DNA from: Oscillospiraceae bacterium
GTDB taxonomy: Bacteria; Bacillota; Clostridia; Oscillospirales; Acutalibacteraceae
Direction of reading: 5' to 3'
Assembly: GCA_015065445.1 (NCBI GenBank)
Contig: SVQF01000004.1
Span: 1 to 56,440, forward strand
DNA: 56,440 bases
The translations under genes were made by a program, and so were the position numbers. Below, piece by piece: positions 9,601-17,170 of the stretch. Numbering within the stretch: position 1 is the first letter of the stretch; each line of letters begins with the position of its first letter. The notes under the pieces were generated by a model. The model was not told the origin of the DNA. It did no database searches and was given only the letters and a program-made list of their open reading frames with translations.

Positions 9601-9872
9601 CCGGATGCTTCAGCAGAGTCAACGGATGCCTGTTCCAAAACAATGTCCGGGTCGGTACACCAGACCTCAACACTGTCTGCATCAATTCCCGAAAGGTCAA
9701 TCTTTTCAGAGCTTACCGTCGTGGTATACTTACCGCTTTTGGAGTATTTGACGGCGGTTGCCGTAATCAAAGGCTCCTCCGCCTTGTTTGACTTTCCGCA
9801 TCCTGCAAACGTGCTTACTACAAGCACTGCCGCAAGAATTAGCGAAATCACTCGTTTAACTGTTTTTGCCAT
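6648..9872 (-). CDS. large multidomain lipoprotein with possible C-terminal MABP-like beta-prism
   Basis: 1074 residues. GAGGA precedes the start. Lipobox TFAGC (Cys25) anchors it outside the membrane. Residues 30-480 are Asp/Ser/Val-rich and beta-like, in several repeats with the flavour of Ig-like domains. Residues about 500-525 are glycine-rich and hydrophobic, followed by a coiled coil (525-600) and a helical region to about 770. Residues 780-900 contain PTNLNEGAGG, LLGYKTT and two AI(K/T)(T/D) strands, a pattern typical of MABP beta-prism repeats. The C-terminal 170 residues carry several Cys and Tyr. A helical middle plus a beta-prism is reminiscent of pore-forming or membrane-binding proteins, but this is inference. 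The gene is divergent from a TetR regulator. Confidence 0.7.
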   Translation of the reverse strand: MAKTVKRVISLILAAVLVVSTFAGCGKSNKAEEPLITATAVKYSKSGKYTTTVSSEKIDLSGIDADSVEVWCTDPDIVLEQASVDSAEASGAKTESSKEEQTADLDKLYSFSAKVESVKASGDKGCEITFTDEKAAEYATGGYTVLFKNIEGENNTADVAVEFPEIKLTPDIDSVVSNAKETKVALAIDGSAFEEGISEKDIYLDNAFSDMKIESVSSSDKNLTVQLKGSPVRNEAGAYQWGSVNVKPSGIKDGYADVTSKINIQLASAYIDSETLKYENGVINAELKIYGVADIDSLTKDNIKINSATVESAEKTDENTVKLTVSADGVKSVNDFADVIGGEKMTLGKHETTVSVSQASFYPVFDYVEKDGDNFKITLKLYANCGTFDEKLDANAVSYADDFKDAKTESVKVDSDTVATLVLSVPASGQSTETMDLSGTVTLAAGALVNSWGDKNSKEVSNNRDYNGETLGREVTLNTDTLLEIQKYTRGKNTFIGKIFYWGGVAGKVYNIGKCVLEVTGVIKSEHQQIMEEFAAINTKLDGIHSDLISIRNDLAELKNNDYRIMLQNYQSEFDTFDKKLRDVLTVYSQAAEDIQEEYPEYKDITVEDLTDEELAVYNERIMKFISAREDDVSDDKYGDFAADFAELKLRYERVTSMLKRTSNDNPLRLYDESCALTYNFDSQCYEFRLAQREYAKAQLTKALAVFAVRYNANKNPDNKNFANMTTDYREAVNMIDELSDVGYSAKKIEAALNGEDTETYISDLLVAGKDTDDIEEVKKLLTDKGFTPIPTNLNEGAGGFIVLLGYKTTHKPSEAIKTLTTTTQPYSPNLFFNPIRRSNYKGIICMMCNCVGDEAFINDYGNLNCGSTTPPPPLVRNFIHFSKEGKTNEAITDIYFDDNAEDCVNLYNLNIGTTSEVVLHMHCRTASYDEDLSNCLPYSYVLGKRITLRDTKSISNYDGFGGAIKNGSGYRNWTENEYNDFVRRIHTGSLKEEFKSAGLDINNALLLTYSKENKSGYRNQYETWKYYRYSGDIIKTNATSKNNAQLGISYTYKYDGKTPKTKNMDVTYIELVN

Positions 9873-9952
9873 ATTGTTTCCTCGCTTTCTTTATGACAGG
9901 TAAAGTGTTATTTGTACATTTATCTTTGTGTTTTTTACAAATTCGTGTTATA

Positions 9953-9959
9953 CTACAAA
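9953..9959. promoter_or_regulatory. possible TetR half-site at the lipoprotein promoter
   Basis: CTACAAA matches one arm of the palindrome at 10037-10060 and lies beside TATAAC on the minus strand, a possible -10 for the lipoprotein gene. A single half-site is weak evidence. Confidence 0.25.
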
Positions 9960-10036
9960 TCAACAAAGCATGTATTCGTTGTTCATTAATATAATACTAA
10001 TTATGACTTATAAAAGTCAATATTCAATTTTATACA

Positions 10037-10060
10037 TTTTTGTAGCCTATGCTACAAAAA
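10037..10060. promoter_or_regulatory. operator-like perfect palindrome before the TetR gene
   Basis: TTTTTGTAGC-CTAT-GCTACAAAAA has perfect 10-bp arms and ends 40 bp before the regulator start. This size and placement fit an autoregulatory TetR operator. Confidence 0.6.
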
Positions 10061-10100
10061 CATCACCATTTGTAAACGAATTAAGAAACGGAGATACAGA

Positions 10101-10676
10101 ATGGATAAAAAGCCTGATAAAAGAGCGGTAAAAACGCAAAAGGCACTTCAAAATGCTCTTGCCGAATTATTAAACAAAAAGGTGCTTCGCAAAATCACCG
10201 TTGGGGAGGTTGCCGACCTTGCCGACGTAAACCGTGTAACCTTTTACAAGCATTACAAGGATATTTACGATTTGTATGAGCAAATGGAAAAAGAGATTCT
10301 CTCTGAGCTTGGAATGCTGATACTTGATTATCAAAACAAGACCAAGCCTGATTTTTGCTCTGCGTTAATTGATTATATCATTAATAATTCAATAATTTTT
10401 AAGATGATATTCAGCCCCTATAACACGGGCGAACTAAGAGATAAATTCTGTAAAATGGTTGAAGGCTTATTCCGCCTTATGCAGACGGAAAAGAATAAAA
10501 CGCAGTTCAGCGATGTAAAAATTGATTATTACACCACCTATCAGTCAAAAGCATTTATTGCCCTGCTTGAAAAATGGGTGCAGGAGGATTTTGCACAGTC
10601 ACGGGATTTTATAATCAAAACAGCCGCTGAATTTGATACGCACACGGAAGAATTAATAGCAAACCTTTATTCATAA
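10101..10676 (+). CDS. TetR/AcrR-family transcriptional regulator
   Basis: 191 residues. The N-terminal helix-turn-helix (residues 10-55) has the family pattern, with ITVGEVADLADVNRVTFYKHY covering the recognition helix. GGAGA is upstream. The helical C-terminal ligand domain is not diagnostic. It lies divergently from the large lipoprotein gene and convergently with the ABC permease operon, separated from the latter by a bidirectional terminator. The palindrome upstream is the likely operator. The target is probably its own promoter and perhaps the lipoprotein gene. Confidence 0.88.
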   Translation: MDKKPDKRAVKTQKALQNALAELLNKKVLRKITVGEVADLADVNRVTFYKHYKDIYDLYEQMEKEILSELGMLILDYQNKTKPDFCSALIDYIINNSIIFKMIFSPYNTGELRDKFCKMVEGLFRLMQTEKNKTQFSDVKIDYYTTYQSKAFIALLEKWVQEDFAQSRDFIIKTAAEFDTHTEELIANLYS

Positions 10677-10682
10677 ACACAA

Positions 10683-10720
10683 AAAAACTGACACCTTTGC
10701 TTAAAAGGCGTCAGTTTTTT
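10683..10720. terminator. bidirectional terminator
   Basis: AAAAACTGAC...GTCAGTTTTTT, with an inner CCTTT/AAAGG helix, between the convergent regulator and permease genes. Both strands have a T-run. Confidence 0.85.
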
Positions 10721-10721
10721 G

Positions 10722-13451
10722 TTATAGCGACTGGTTTTTGAGTGCCTCGCCCTTTGGCGTTTTCTTAATTTTAAGCATCAGCCCTGCGGCAACAACGCCG
10801 TAGCACACCATACCGAGAATTACCATTGTAACAAAGCAGGATTTGCTTACAATATAAGGAATATAACCCGTCATCTCGGTATACAAATACGAATGGAACG
10901 CCCACCGCAGCACAGCGTCAATCAACGGGATTGACAGCAGCAGCGAGACAAGCACCGCAAACGAGGTCATTATAAGATACAGCCTTCCGATTTCTATATT
11001 CGTAAAGCCGAGGATTTTTGCCATTGCGATTGATTTTGTGTTCTTTTCGATAATCTGCTTTGTGAGAATATACATCAGAAGCAGGAAAATCACAATGCCG
11101 AGTGCTTTAAACACCACCATAAAATCAAGCATTGACGATTCAAGCTGCGTTACCATTTTTATAAGGTCCGCTTCCGTTATGACGGCGGCAATTGAATCTT
11201 CACCGATGTCCGTCAGTTCCTCGTTGCTGAAATATCCTGTAAAATAGTCGTCGTCCTTATTGAACACTTTAAGATAATCGCTGCGGCTCATAAATACGGA
11301 AATTGCCGCATCATATCTGTATTCGCCCGCAATTGTGAAGGTGTATACCTTATTTCCGTACGGCTCTTTAAGGTTAATGGTGTCGCCGCTTTTAAGTCCG
11401 AATTTATCAAGCAGCCCGTTTGATGCAAGCACCTTGCCGCTTGGTATTTCGGCTTTTACATACTTACTGCCGCTGTTGATACCGTAAATCATCACATCGT
11501 CGGTCAGGTATTTGTTATACATAGTTTCAAGCGAGGTAACGCAGTATTTTTCAGCGTCCTTGTTTTCTGTTTCAGACTCGTCGCTGAGAATATACTGATA
11601 GTTTGCCAGCTTGGTTTCGTCAACAAGTGCGGTGTAATCCTGAACGAGCGGTTCAAACATTGTACCAAAAACAACCAGCATTCCCGCAAGAATAACGCCA
11701 ACAAACAGCGTAAGATAAGAAGGTATATTTTCAAAGAGTATTCTGAGCCTGAATTTTGAGAAAAACGGCAGCTTTTTCGGAAGCCTGATAACCGATTTTC
11801 TGCTCTTTTTCTTAAGTTCTCCACGCAGGAAATTCAGCGGACTGATTTTCAGTTTTCTGCTCAGCACAATAAAGTTAATAACGAACATCAGCACAAGAGG
11901 TACTACGGTTGTGCGGATAAAGGCGTCGCTGTTCCATAGCACCTTGTATTCTGTCAGCGAATAGTTGCCGTAGTAAACGCCTACAAACATCCGCTGGAAT
12001 ACCGTGTAGCCGAGAATATTGCCGACAAGTGCGGCAAGCAGTGTAACCGTTACGGGAAGGAACATATAATGACGTATAAGTTCTCCCCTCGAATAGCCCG
12101 AAGCACGCAGGGTGCCGATAACGTTTGCCTCTTTTGAAATGGTGTTGGATGTAGTAACGGCAAAAACAAAGGCGATGACGGCAATAATAATATACAGCAT
12201 CATCGTAGCGGAAGCCTTGTCAGAGGTGGAATCCTCCATCACAAAGGTAATAGCCTTATTCGTGTAGCGGGGATTGTAATCCTCGATAGTCAGAATACCG
12301 CTGTCGTCAATGTCAATATCCATCATCCTGTCGAGTTTGCCGAGGTTTTTGCGGATGGTCGAGCAGTCGTAAATACCTGTAGCCTCAACGGCGTCAACGA
12401 TGTTATAAACCGTGTTCATCGCCTCATCCAGTTTGCTGTCAAAGCCCGCTTCGCTTTCGTAATCATCAAGGCTTACCTTGGGTGCTTTGTCAAGGGAATC
12501 AAAGTCAAAATCTTCTTCCATTCCTTCCGCCTCTTCAAAAGCATTCATCATCGCATTGTACTTATCCTCGGTTGTGCCGAGTTCATTTGCAATGCCCGCA
12601 GTATTTAATGCACCCGCTTTTCGCATAGCGGCTCTGATTTTTGTTTCGAGTTCATCTGAAGCCGTTTCAAATTCCGATTCAAGCTCTTTTATCGTGCTTT
12701 TTGCCTCTTTGTAAACGCTGTTCACCTGTGCCTGAAGAAGAGGTTCGTCATATTTTTTAACAATATTCTCCAGCGAATCAATCAGTGCCTCTGAGCGTGT
12801 ATTGGCGTCCGTATCGTCAGCAATCGCTTTGTCGTACCTGAACGCATAATTATACGTAAGGTGTGCGTCAGGGAGCTTACTGAATCCATCGCCGCTTACT
12901 ACCGCAACACCAAAACTGAGTGCGTCAAACATCATATCCGAATTGCTTTCAAACAGGCAGGAATAATCGGGTACGGCAATCAGGGCGGAAACCGTGTAAT
13001 CGGTATCCCTAACGGTAATCACGCTGCCGACCTTCAACTCGTTGTTATCCGCATACATTCTGTCGAGTGCGATTTCGTTTGCCGCCTCGGGCATTTTACC
13101 GTCAAGCACACATTCGGTATTTACAGTGTCACGGTCTGCATAAATACGAAGCGTGTCGTCAAGATTTTTCACCTTTTCTTCCTTGTAGTACAGCGGAAAA
13201 AGTTTTAAGCCGTTTTGTGTTTCTATTTCGCTGATTACGGCTTTATCGGGCTTGATATTGAACGCAAGGTGTCCGTCCTCAATATTATATTTTATATGGC
13301 TTTCTTCATAGTTTGAAACAACGGAGTTATCTGCAACAAAAAAGCCCGACATAGCACCTATAAAGAAAACGAGAAACAGGAAAATAGCAATGTATTTTCC
13401 TGCGTCGCTTTTCAGTTCCTTTTTGTATCGTTTATTAAGTGGGTTTTTCAT
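10722..13451 (-). CDS. ABC transporter permease, FtsX/MacB type
   Basis: 909 residues from the ATG at 13451, 4 nt after the ATPase stop; a longer start at 13481 would overlap that gene. One N-terminal membrane segment (about 20-40) is followed by a large extracytoplasmic region with a coiled coil (about 235-320). Three membrane segments (about 415-535) carry an FtsX-type domain. A second extracytoplasmic region and three further segments (about 780-900) repeat the domain. This is the usual duplicated FtsX layout of permeases that export peptides or lipids or work as mechanotransmitters. It is the last gene of the metal-regulated flavodoxin operon, so a link to metal stress is inferred. Confidence 0.85.
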   Translation of the reverse strand: MKNPLNKRYKKELKSDAGKYIAIFLFLVFFIGAMSGFFVADNSVVSNYEESHIKYNIEDGHLAFNIKPDKAVISEIETQNGLKLFPLYYKEEKVKNLDDTLRIYADRDTVNTECVLDGKMPEAANEIALDRMYADNNELKVGSVITVRDTDYTVSALIAVPDYSCLFESNSDMMFDALSFGVAVVSGDGFSKLPDAHLTYNYAFRYDKAIADDTDANTRSEALIDSLENIVKKYDEPLLQAQVNSVYKEAKSTIKELESEFETASDELETKIRAAMRKAGALNTAGIANELGTTEDKYNAMMNAFEEAEGMEEDFDFDSLDKAPKVSLDDYESEAGFDSKLDEAMNTVYNIVDAVEATGIYDCSTIRKNLGKLDRMMDIDIDDSGILTIEDYNPRYTNKAITFVMEDSTSDKASATMMLYIIIAVIAFVFAVTTSNTISKEANVIGTLRASGYSRGELIRHYMFLPVTVTLLAALVGNILGYTVFQRMFVGVYYGNYSLTEYKVLWNSDAFIRTTVVPLVLMFVINFIVLSRKLKISPLNFLRGELKKKSRKSVIRLPKKLPFFSKFRLRILFENIPSYLTLFVGVILAGMLVVFGTMFEPLVQDYTALVDETKLANYQYILSDESETENKDAEKYCVTSLETMYNKYLTDDVMIYGINSGSKYVKAEIPSGKVLASNGLLDKFGLKSGDTINLKEPYGNKVYTFTIAGEYRYDAAISVFMSRSDYLKVFNKDDDYFTGYFSNEELTDIGEDSIAAVITEADLIKMVTQLESSMLDFMVVFKALGIVIFLLLMYILTKQIIEKNTKSIAMAKILGFTNIEIGRLYLIMTSFAVLVSLLLSIPLIDAVLRWAFHSYLYTEMTGYIPYIVSKSCFVTMVILGMVCYGVVAAGLMLKIKKTPKGEALKNQSL

Positions 13452-13455
13452 GCTT

Positions 13456-14157
13456 TTACCATTCCAGTTCTGCTGCTGCAATTTTGCTTTCGTTTTGATA
13501 ATTATCCGTAATTTTGCCGTCCTTGAGCGTGAACACTCTGTCCGCCATATTTTTTATAGCGTCATTGTGAGTTACCATTATAACGGTGTTTGAGTATTTT
13601 TGGTTGACCTCCTCAATCAGCTTGAGAATCTCTTTTGAGGTTTGATAGTCAAGAGCACCTGTTGGCTCGTCGCACAGCAAAATGTCGGGGTTTTTAACTA
13701 TGGCTCTTCCGATGGATGTTCTTTGCTGCTGGCCGCCCGAAAGCTGCGAAGGCAGCTTGTCCTTCTGTTCAAAAATTCCGAGGGTTTTCATCAGTTCATC
13801 CACATCAAGCGTATCGTTTCCGAGGTACTTTCCGACTTCAATATTTTCTCTGACGGTTAAATTAGGAATTAAGTTGTATGACTGAAAGACGTAGCCGAGA
13901 TGCTTTCTTCTGTACTGCGTAAGCCTTTTTTCGCTCATAAACTTAACTTTTTCGCCGTTTACGGTAATATCGCCGCTGTCCGCAGTTTCAATTCCGCCGA
14001 TAATATTCAGCAAGGTTGATTTTCCCGAACCTGACGGACCGAGCAGAACGCAAACCTCGCCCTTGTTTATTTCCATATCAACACCGCCGAGTGCCTGAAC
14101 AAAGCTGTCGCCCTCGCCGTAATGCTTCTTTAATTCCTTTATTTCTACAAAACTCAT
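13456..14157 (-). CDS. ABC transporter ATP-binding protein, MacB/LolD type
   Basis: 233 residues. Walker A GPSGSGKST (40-48), Q-loop Gln92, signature LSGGQQQR (139-146), Walker B ILLCDEPTG (159-167) and the switch His in VTHND are all intact. The length and the LSGGQQQR form are typical of the LolD/MacB group, whose partner is an FtsX-type permease. The permease gene follows after 4 nt. It would power that permease from the cytoplasmic side. Spacing to the upstream DUF3793 gene is 22 nt. Confidence 0.95.
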   Translation of the reverse strand: MSFVEIKELKKHYGEGDSFVQALGGVDMEINKGEVCVLLGPSGSGKSTLLNIIGGIETADSGDITVNGEKVKFMSEKRLTQYRRKHLGYVFQSYNLIPNLTVRENIEVGKYLGNDTLDVDELMKTLGIFEQKDKLPSQLSGGQQQRTSIGRAIVKNPDILLCDEPTGALDYQTSKEILKLIEEVNQKYSNTVIMVTHNDAIKNMADRVFTLKDGKITDNYQNESKIAAAELEW

Positions 14158-14179
14158 AATTTACCTCATTAGCTTGCGT

Positions 14180-14737
14180 CTATGCTTTTACTGTCAATTG
14201 CAAAATATCTCTTGAACCGTTTGCGTAAAGGCGTGAATACACCTCCCGGCATTTTTTGAATTTGCTGAAAGTCTTTTGTGCCTCGCACTCATTGCAGTAA
14301 ACCTTCCAGCAACCTGTGCAAAGGCAGTTTGCACCGCCCTGTTCGATAAATCCCTTTACGTCCTCAAGCGGATAGCTTAAAAATATTCCGATTTCGTGCG
14401 GAAAATCCTTTTGCGTCTTTAATCTGCGTTTAAGCATTCGGATAGCGTAATCCGTGTCGGTTGAGCGATAACCGTACACCGTCAGGAATTCCTTTACGCC
14501 ATCCTTGTTTAAGTCCGCCGTAAGCATATTCCTTCTGCAGACATAAATAAGTGCAAGACCGTTTTCTTTTTTCAGAATAATCAGTTCTACACCCTTATCT
14601 CTGAACAGTTCGTTCCAGGTATCAATCGCTGTTATGAGCGATTTTTCGCTTTCGAACCTGCACGAAAACATATTGGCAGTTTTCAGCGAAGCCAGAGTTG
14701 GAGAGCAATGCTCTACAAGATATTTTTCAAGTGACAT
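14180..14737 (-). CDS. DUF3793 family protein
   Basis: 185 residues. The opening block LVEHCSPTLASLKTANMF is the recognisable DUF3793 start, and the mid-region HEIGIFLSYPLEDVKGFIE is also typical. Near the C-terminus, cysteines cluster in the pattern C-x-C-x2-C-x5-C-x2-C, which could hold a metal or Fe-S centre. The function is unknown. In Clostridia these genes are often beside flavodoxin, as here (13 nt downstream). Placement under an iron-type operator suggests a role in low-iron electron transfer or haem/iron handling; that is inference. Confidence 0.8.
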   Translation of the reverse strand: MSLEKYLVEHCSPTLASLKTANMFSCRFESEKSLITAIDTWNELFRDKGVELIILKKENGLALIYVCRRNMLTADLNKDGVKEFLTVYGYRSTDTDYAIRMLKRRLKTQKDFPHEIGIFLSYPLEDVKGFIEQGGANCLCTGCWKVYCNECEAQKTFSKFKKCREVYSRLYANGSRDILQLTVKA

Positions 14738-14750
14738 ATTTAAACCTCAA

Positions 14751-15170
14751 TTATGCTAATAATTTACCGAGGCTGATGCAATTTTCTGTTGCTTCGTCGT
14801 CAGGCGTCTCATTTGCAATTACTCCGTCTGCTACGAGCGTAATGCCAAGTCCCTCGCAGTCAGCCTGCCAGTTACGCATCCATTCGCCGTCGCCCCAACC
14901 GTAAGAACCGAAAAGTGCAACTTTTTTGCCGGCAAGCGATTCTTTAATATCGTCAAACATCGGCTGGAATTCGCTGTCTTCAAGCTCTTCAACTCCCATT
15001 GAAGGACATCCGAGAGCGATACTGTCATAGTCGCCAAGCATTGCACTGCCGAATTCCGAAGCAGTGAAGAGCGAAACCTCAGCCCCTGCCTCTGCAGCAC
15101 CCGACGCAATGGCATTAGCCATTGCCTCTGTGTTACCTGTTGAACTCCAGTATACAACTGCTGTTTTCAT
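14751..15170 (-). CDS. flavodoxin (short chain)
   Basis: 139 residues from ATG 15170, with GGTGA 5 nt upstream. The FMN phosphate loop SSTGNT (9-14) is present, as are the acidic LGCPSMGVEELE loop and GSYGWGDGEW, which pack against the flavin. This is a typical clostridial flavodoxin, an electron carrier that replaces ferredoxin when iron is scarce. It is the first gene of a four-gene operon (DUF3793, ABC ATPase, permease) whose promoter is overlain by GTTAGC palindromes, which fits induction by metal limitation. Confidence 0.93.
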   Translation of the reverse strand: MKTAVVYWSSTGNTEAMANAIASGAAEAGAEVSLFTASEFGSAMLGDYDSIALGCPSMGVEELEDSEFQPMFDDIKESLAGKKVALFGSYGWGDGEWMRNWQADCEGLGITLVADGVIANETPDDEATENCISLGKLLA

Positions 15171-15183
15171 ATTAATCACCATT

Positions 15184-15201
15184 GGTTAGCCGACGCTAAC
15201 C
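15184..15201. promoter_or_regulatory. metal-type operator, site A
   Basis: GGTTAGC-CGAC-GCTAACC, perfect 7-bp arms, between the transcription start and the flavodoxin start codon. The same GTTAG-N6-CTAAC core recurs at the feo operon. Confidence 0.75.
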
Positions 15202-15213
15202 GCCTTTCCTTAA

Positions 15214-15239
15214 ATATAGTTAGCACTTGCTAACTATAT
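15214..15239. promoter_or_regulatory. metal-type operator, site B
   Basis: ATATAGTTAGC-ACTT-GCTAACTATAT, perfect 11-bp arms, covering the predicted transcription start. Its centre is 34 bp from site A. Confidence 0.85.
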
Positions 15240-15242
15240 GCT

Positions 15243-15271
15243 ATTATACTGCATATTTCATAAAAGGTCAA
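15243..15271 (-). promoter_or_regulatory. flavodoxin operon promoter
   Basis: On the minus strand TTGACC (15266-15271), 17-bp spacer, TATAAT (15243-15248). Site B lies directly downstream, so a bound repressor would block initiation. Confidence 0.88.
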
Positions 15272-15287
15272 CCCTATTTATCAACAA

Positions 15288-15303
15288 GTTAGCAAAGTCT
15301 AAC
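15288..15303. promoter_or_regulatory. metal-type operator, site C
   Basis: GTTAGCAAAGTCTAAC, one imperfect position, upstream of the -35 box. Its centre is 69 bp from site B, twice the A-B spacing. Confidence 0.6.
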
Positions 15304-15448
15304 CGCAATGATTTTAGTTATTTTTTACAAATGCACGGTGCCTAACCGAAAAAACAAAGAACGTTTTTCCCGATTCAAACATACGGCTTGCCGTTCTTAT
15401 AAATTGATTTCCATGCATAAAATCAGAAAATTTTTGTTAAAATTTAAC

Positions 15449-15477
15449 TTGAAAAGCGACTTTTAATCGTGTATAAT
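15449..15477 (+). promoter_or_regulatory. MATE gene promoter
   Basis: TTGAAA (15449-15454), 17-bp spacer, TATAAT (15472-15477). Confidence 0.8.
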
Positions 15478-15507
15478 ACGCATTGAAAAATAAATAAAAC
15501 AAATTTA

Positions 15508-15560
15508 AGTGTGTTGCCAAAGGCGTAAATCCGGCTTTTGACAGCACACTTTTTATTTTT
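15508..15560 (+). promoter_or_regulatory. terminator-like leader hairpin (attenuator candidate)
   Basis: AGTGTG/CACACT with an inner CAAAGGC/GCTTTTG helix, followed by TTTTTATTTTT and then the ribosome-binding site GAAAGGA. It lies inside the roughly 90-nt leader of the MATE gene, so it would stop transcription unless the stem is opened. No known ligand class is recognised. Confidence 0.55.
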
Positions 15561-15573
15561 GAAAGGAAACAAT

Positions 15574-16974
15574 ATGGAAAACAATCAACACTTAGCTAAC
15601 GAAAAAATCAGCGTACTAATGCGTAAATATGCCGTGCCGTGCATCATATCACTTCTTGTTGGTGCTTTGTACAACATTGTTGACCAGATATTTATTGCAA
15701 ATGCGTCCTATCTCGGTTCTTACGGCAATGCAGCAAACACAGTTGTGTTTCCGCTGACGGTAATTGCACTTGCCATTGCCGTAATGATTGGCGACGGCTG
15801 CTGTGCGTTTGTAAGCCTGAGCCTCGGCAGAAACGAAACAAAAAGTGCCAGAAAAAGCGTGGGTAATTCTATCGTAATGGTAATTATAAGCAGCCTGATA
15901 CTCAGTGCCGCTTATCTGATTTTCAGCAAGCAGATAATCTCACTGTTCGGCGGAACTGTAAATGCACAGACCTTTAAACATTCAAAGGAATATTTCTTTT
16001 ATATCACTCTGGGAATTCCGTTTTATATGTTCGGACAGGCACTGAACCCTATTATCAGAGCGGACGGTAGCCCCCGTTTTGCAATGGTGTCCACGCTTGC
16101 AGGTGCTGCCACCAACATAATTCTTGACCCTGTTTTTATATTCGTTTTTAAATGGGGTATGATGGGTGCCGCCGTAGCAACGGTAATAGGACAAATTGTT
16201 ACCGCTGTGCTTGCAGTCTGGTACATTGTTCATATGAAACTGATAAAACCCGCTTCGTCAGACTTTAAGCCCGACAAAACGGTTTGCAAAAAGACGCTTG
16301 AGTTGGGTGTTACAAGCTTTTTATCACAAATATCGCTTGTTGCGGCTATGGCGGCAATTAACAATATGATAAGGAAATACGGTGCACTTGATTCGGTTTT
16401 CGGTCAGGAACAATACGCACAAATACCCATGGCGGTTGTGGGAATTGTTATGAAATTCTTTCAGATTGTAATTTCAATAGTTGTCGGTATGGCGGCAGGA
16501 TGTATTCCGCTTGTAGGCTTTAATATGGGGGCTGAAAAGAAAAGCAGGGTCAGGGAATTGTTCAAAAAACTTCTGCTTTCCGAAGCAACGGTCGGTGCCG
16601 TTGCTCTCGTTATAGTAGAGTTGTTTCCGACGCAGCTTATACGTATATTCGGTGCGGCAAACGAAAGTCAGTATTATACCGATTTTGCAATTAAAGCATT
16701 TCGCATCTATCTTTGTATGATGATATTTGCCTGCATCAACAAAGCGTGCTTTATCTTTCTTCAGGCAATGGGTAAAGCTGTTTATTCAACCCTGCTTTCT
16801 ATGGTGCGTGAAATTTTGTTCGGCGTTGGGTTTGCACTTTTGCTTCCGCTTTTCTTCGGACTGGACGGCGTTTTATACTCTATGCCGCTTTCAGATATTC
16901 TTACCTTCATTATTTCGGCAATCATTATATTCAAGGTAAATAAAGAGTTAAATGAACACACCGCAACAGCATAA
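15574..16974 (+). CDS. MATE family efflux transporter
   Basis: 466 residues from ATG 15574, preceded by GAAAGGA. Twelve hydrophobic segments in two similar halves can be followed; VGALYNIVDQIFIAN in the first helix is the typical family opening, and GQALNPIIRADG marks helix 4. The length is standard. MATE proteins exchange Na+ or H+ for cationic drugs or metabolites across the cytoplasmic membrane; this one is closest in pattern to the MepA-like group. It is monocistronic, with a strong terminator, and is controlled by a leader hairpin. Confidence 0.93.
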   Translation: MENNQHLANEKISVLMRKYAVPCIISLLVGALYNIVDQIFIANASYLGSYGNAANTVVFPLTVIALAIAVMIGDGCCAFVSLSLGRNETKSARKSVGNSIVMVIISSLILSAAYLIFSKQIISLFGGTVNAQTFKHSKEYFFYITLGIPFYMFGQALNPIIRADGSPRFAMVSTLAGAATNIILDPVFIFVFKWGMMGAAVATVIGQIVTAVLAVWYIVHMKLIKPASSDFKPDKTVCKKTLELGVTSFLSQISLVAAMAAINNMIRKYGALDSVFGQEQYAQIPMAVVGIVMKFFQIVISIVVGMAAGCIPLVGFNMGAEKKSRVRELFKKLLLSEATVGAVALVIVELFPTQLIRIFGAANESQYYTDFAIKAFRIYLCMMIFACINKACFIFLQAMGKAVYSTLLSMVREILFGVGFALLLPLFFGLDGVLYSMPLSDILTFIISAIIIFKVNKELNEHTATA

Positions 16975-17004
16975 ATAACACTTTTAAAAAGTCGGCTCTA
17001 CACT

Positions 17005-17042
17005 AAAATCCCCTGTATACCCAAGTATACAGGGGATTTTTC
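17005..17042. terminator. strong bidirectional terminator after the MATE gene
   Basis: AAAATCCCCTGTATAC-CCAA-GTATACAGGGGATTTT, perfect 16-bp arms. Confidence 0.93.
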
Positions 17043-17170
17043 AGACTGCTTCGCTGAAGTTTGAGAGCGGTGCGTGCAACGGCTCGCTTACAAGTCCGCA
17101 AGCACTGCATTTTTTATAGCATAAACATAAGCCTGAAACAATCAGTGATATGCTGTTTTATTATTGATGA

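Noticed and set aside
17041-17060. CAGACTG directly behind the MATE terminator, like the end of the repeat element
   Set aside because: Only seven bases match and no second hairpin or element body follows; chance is likely.
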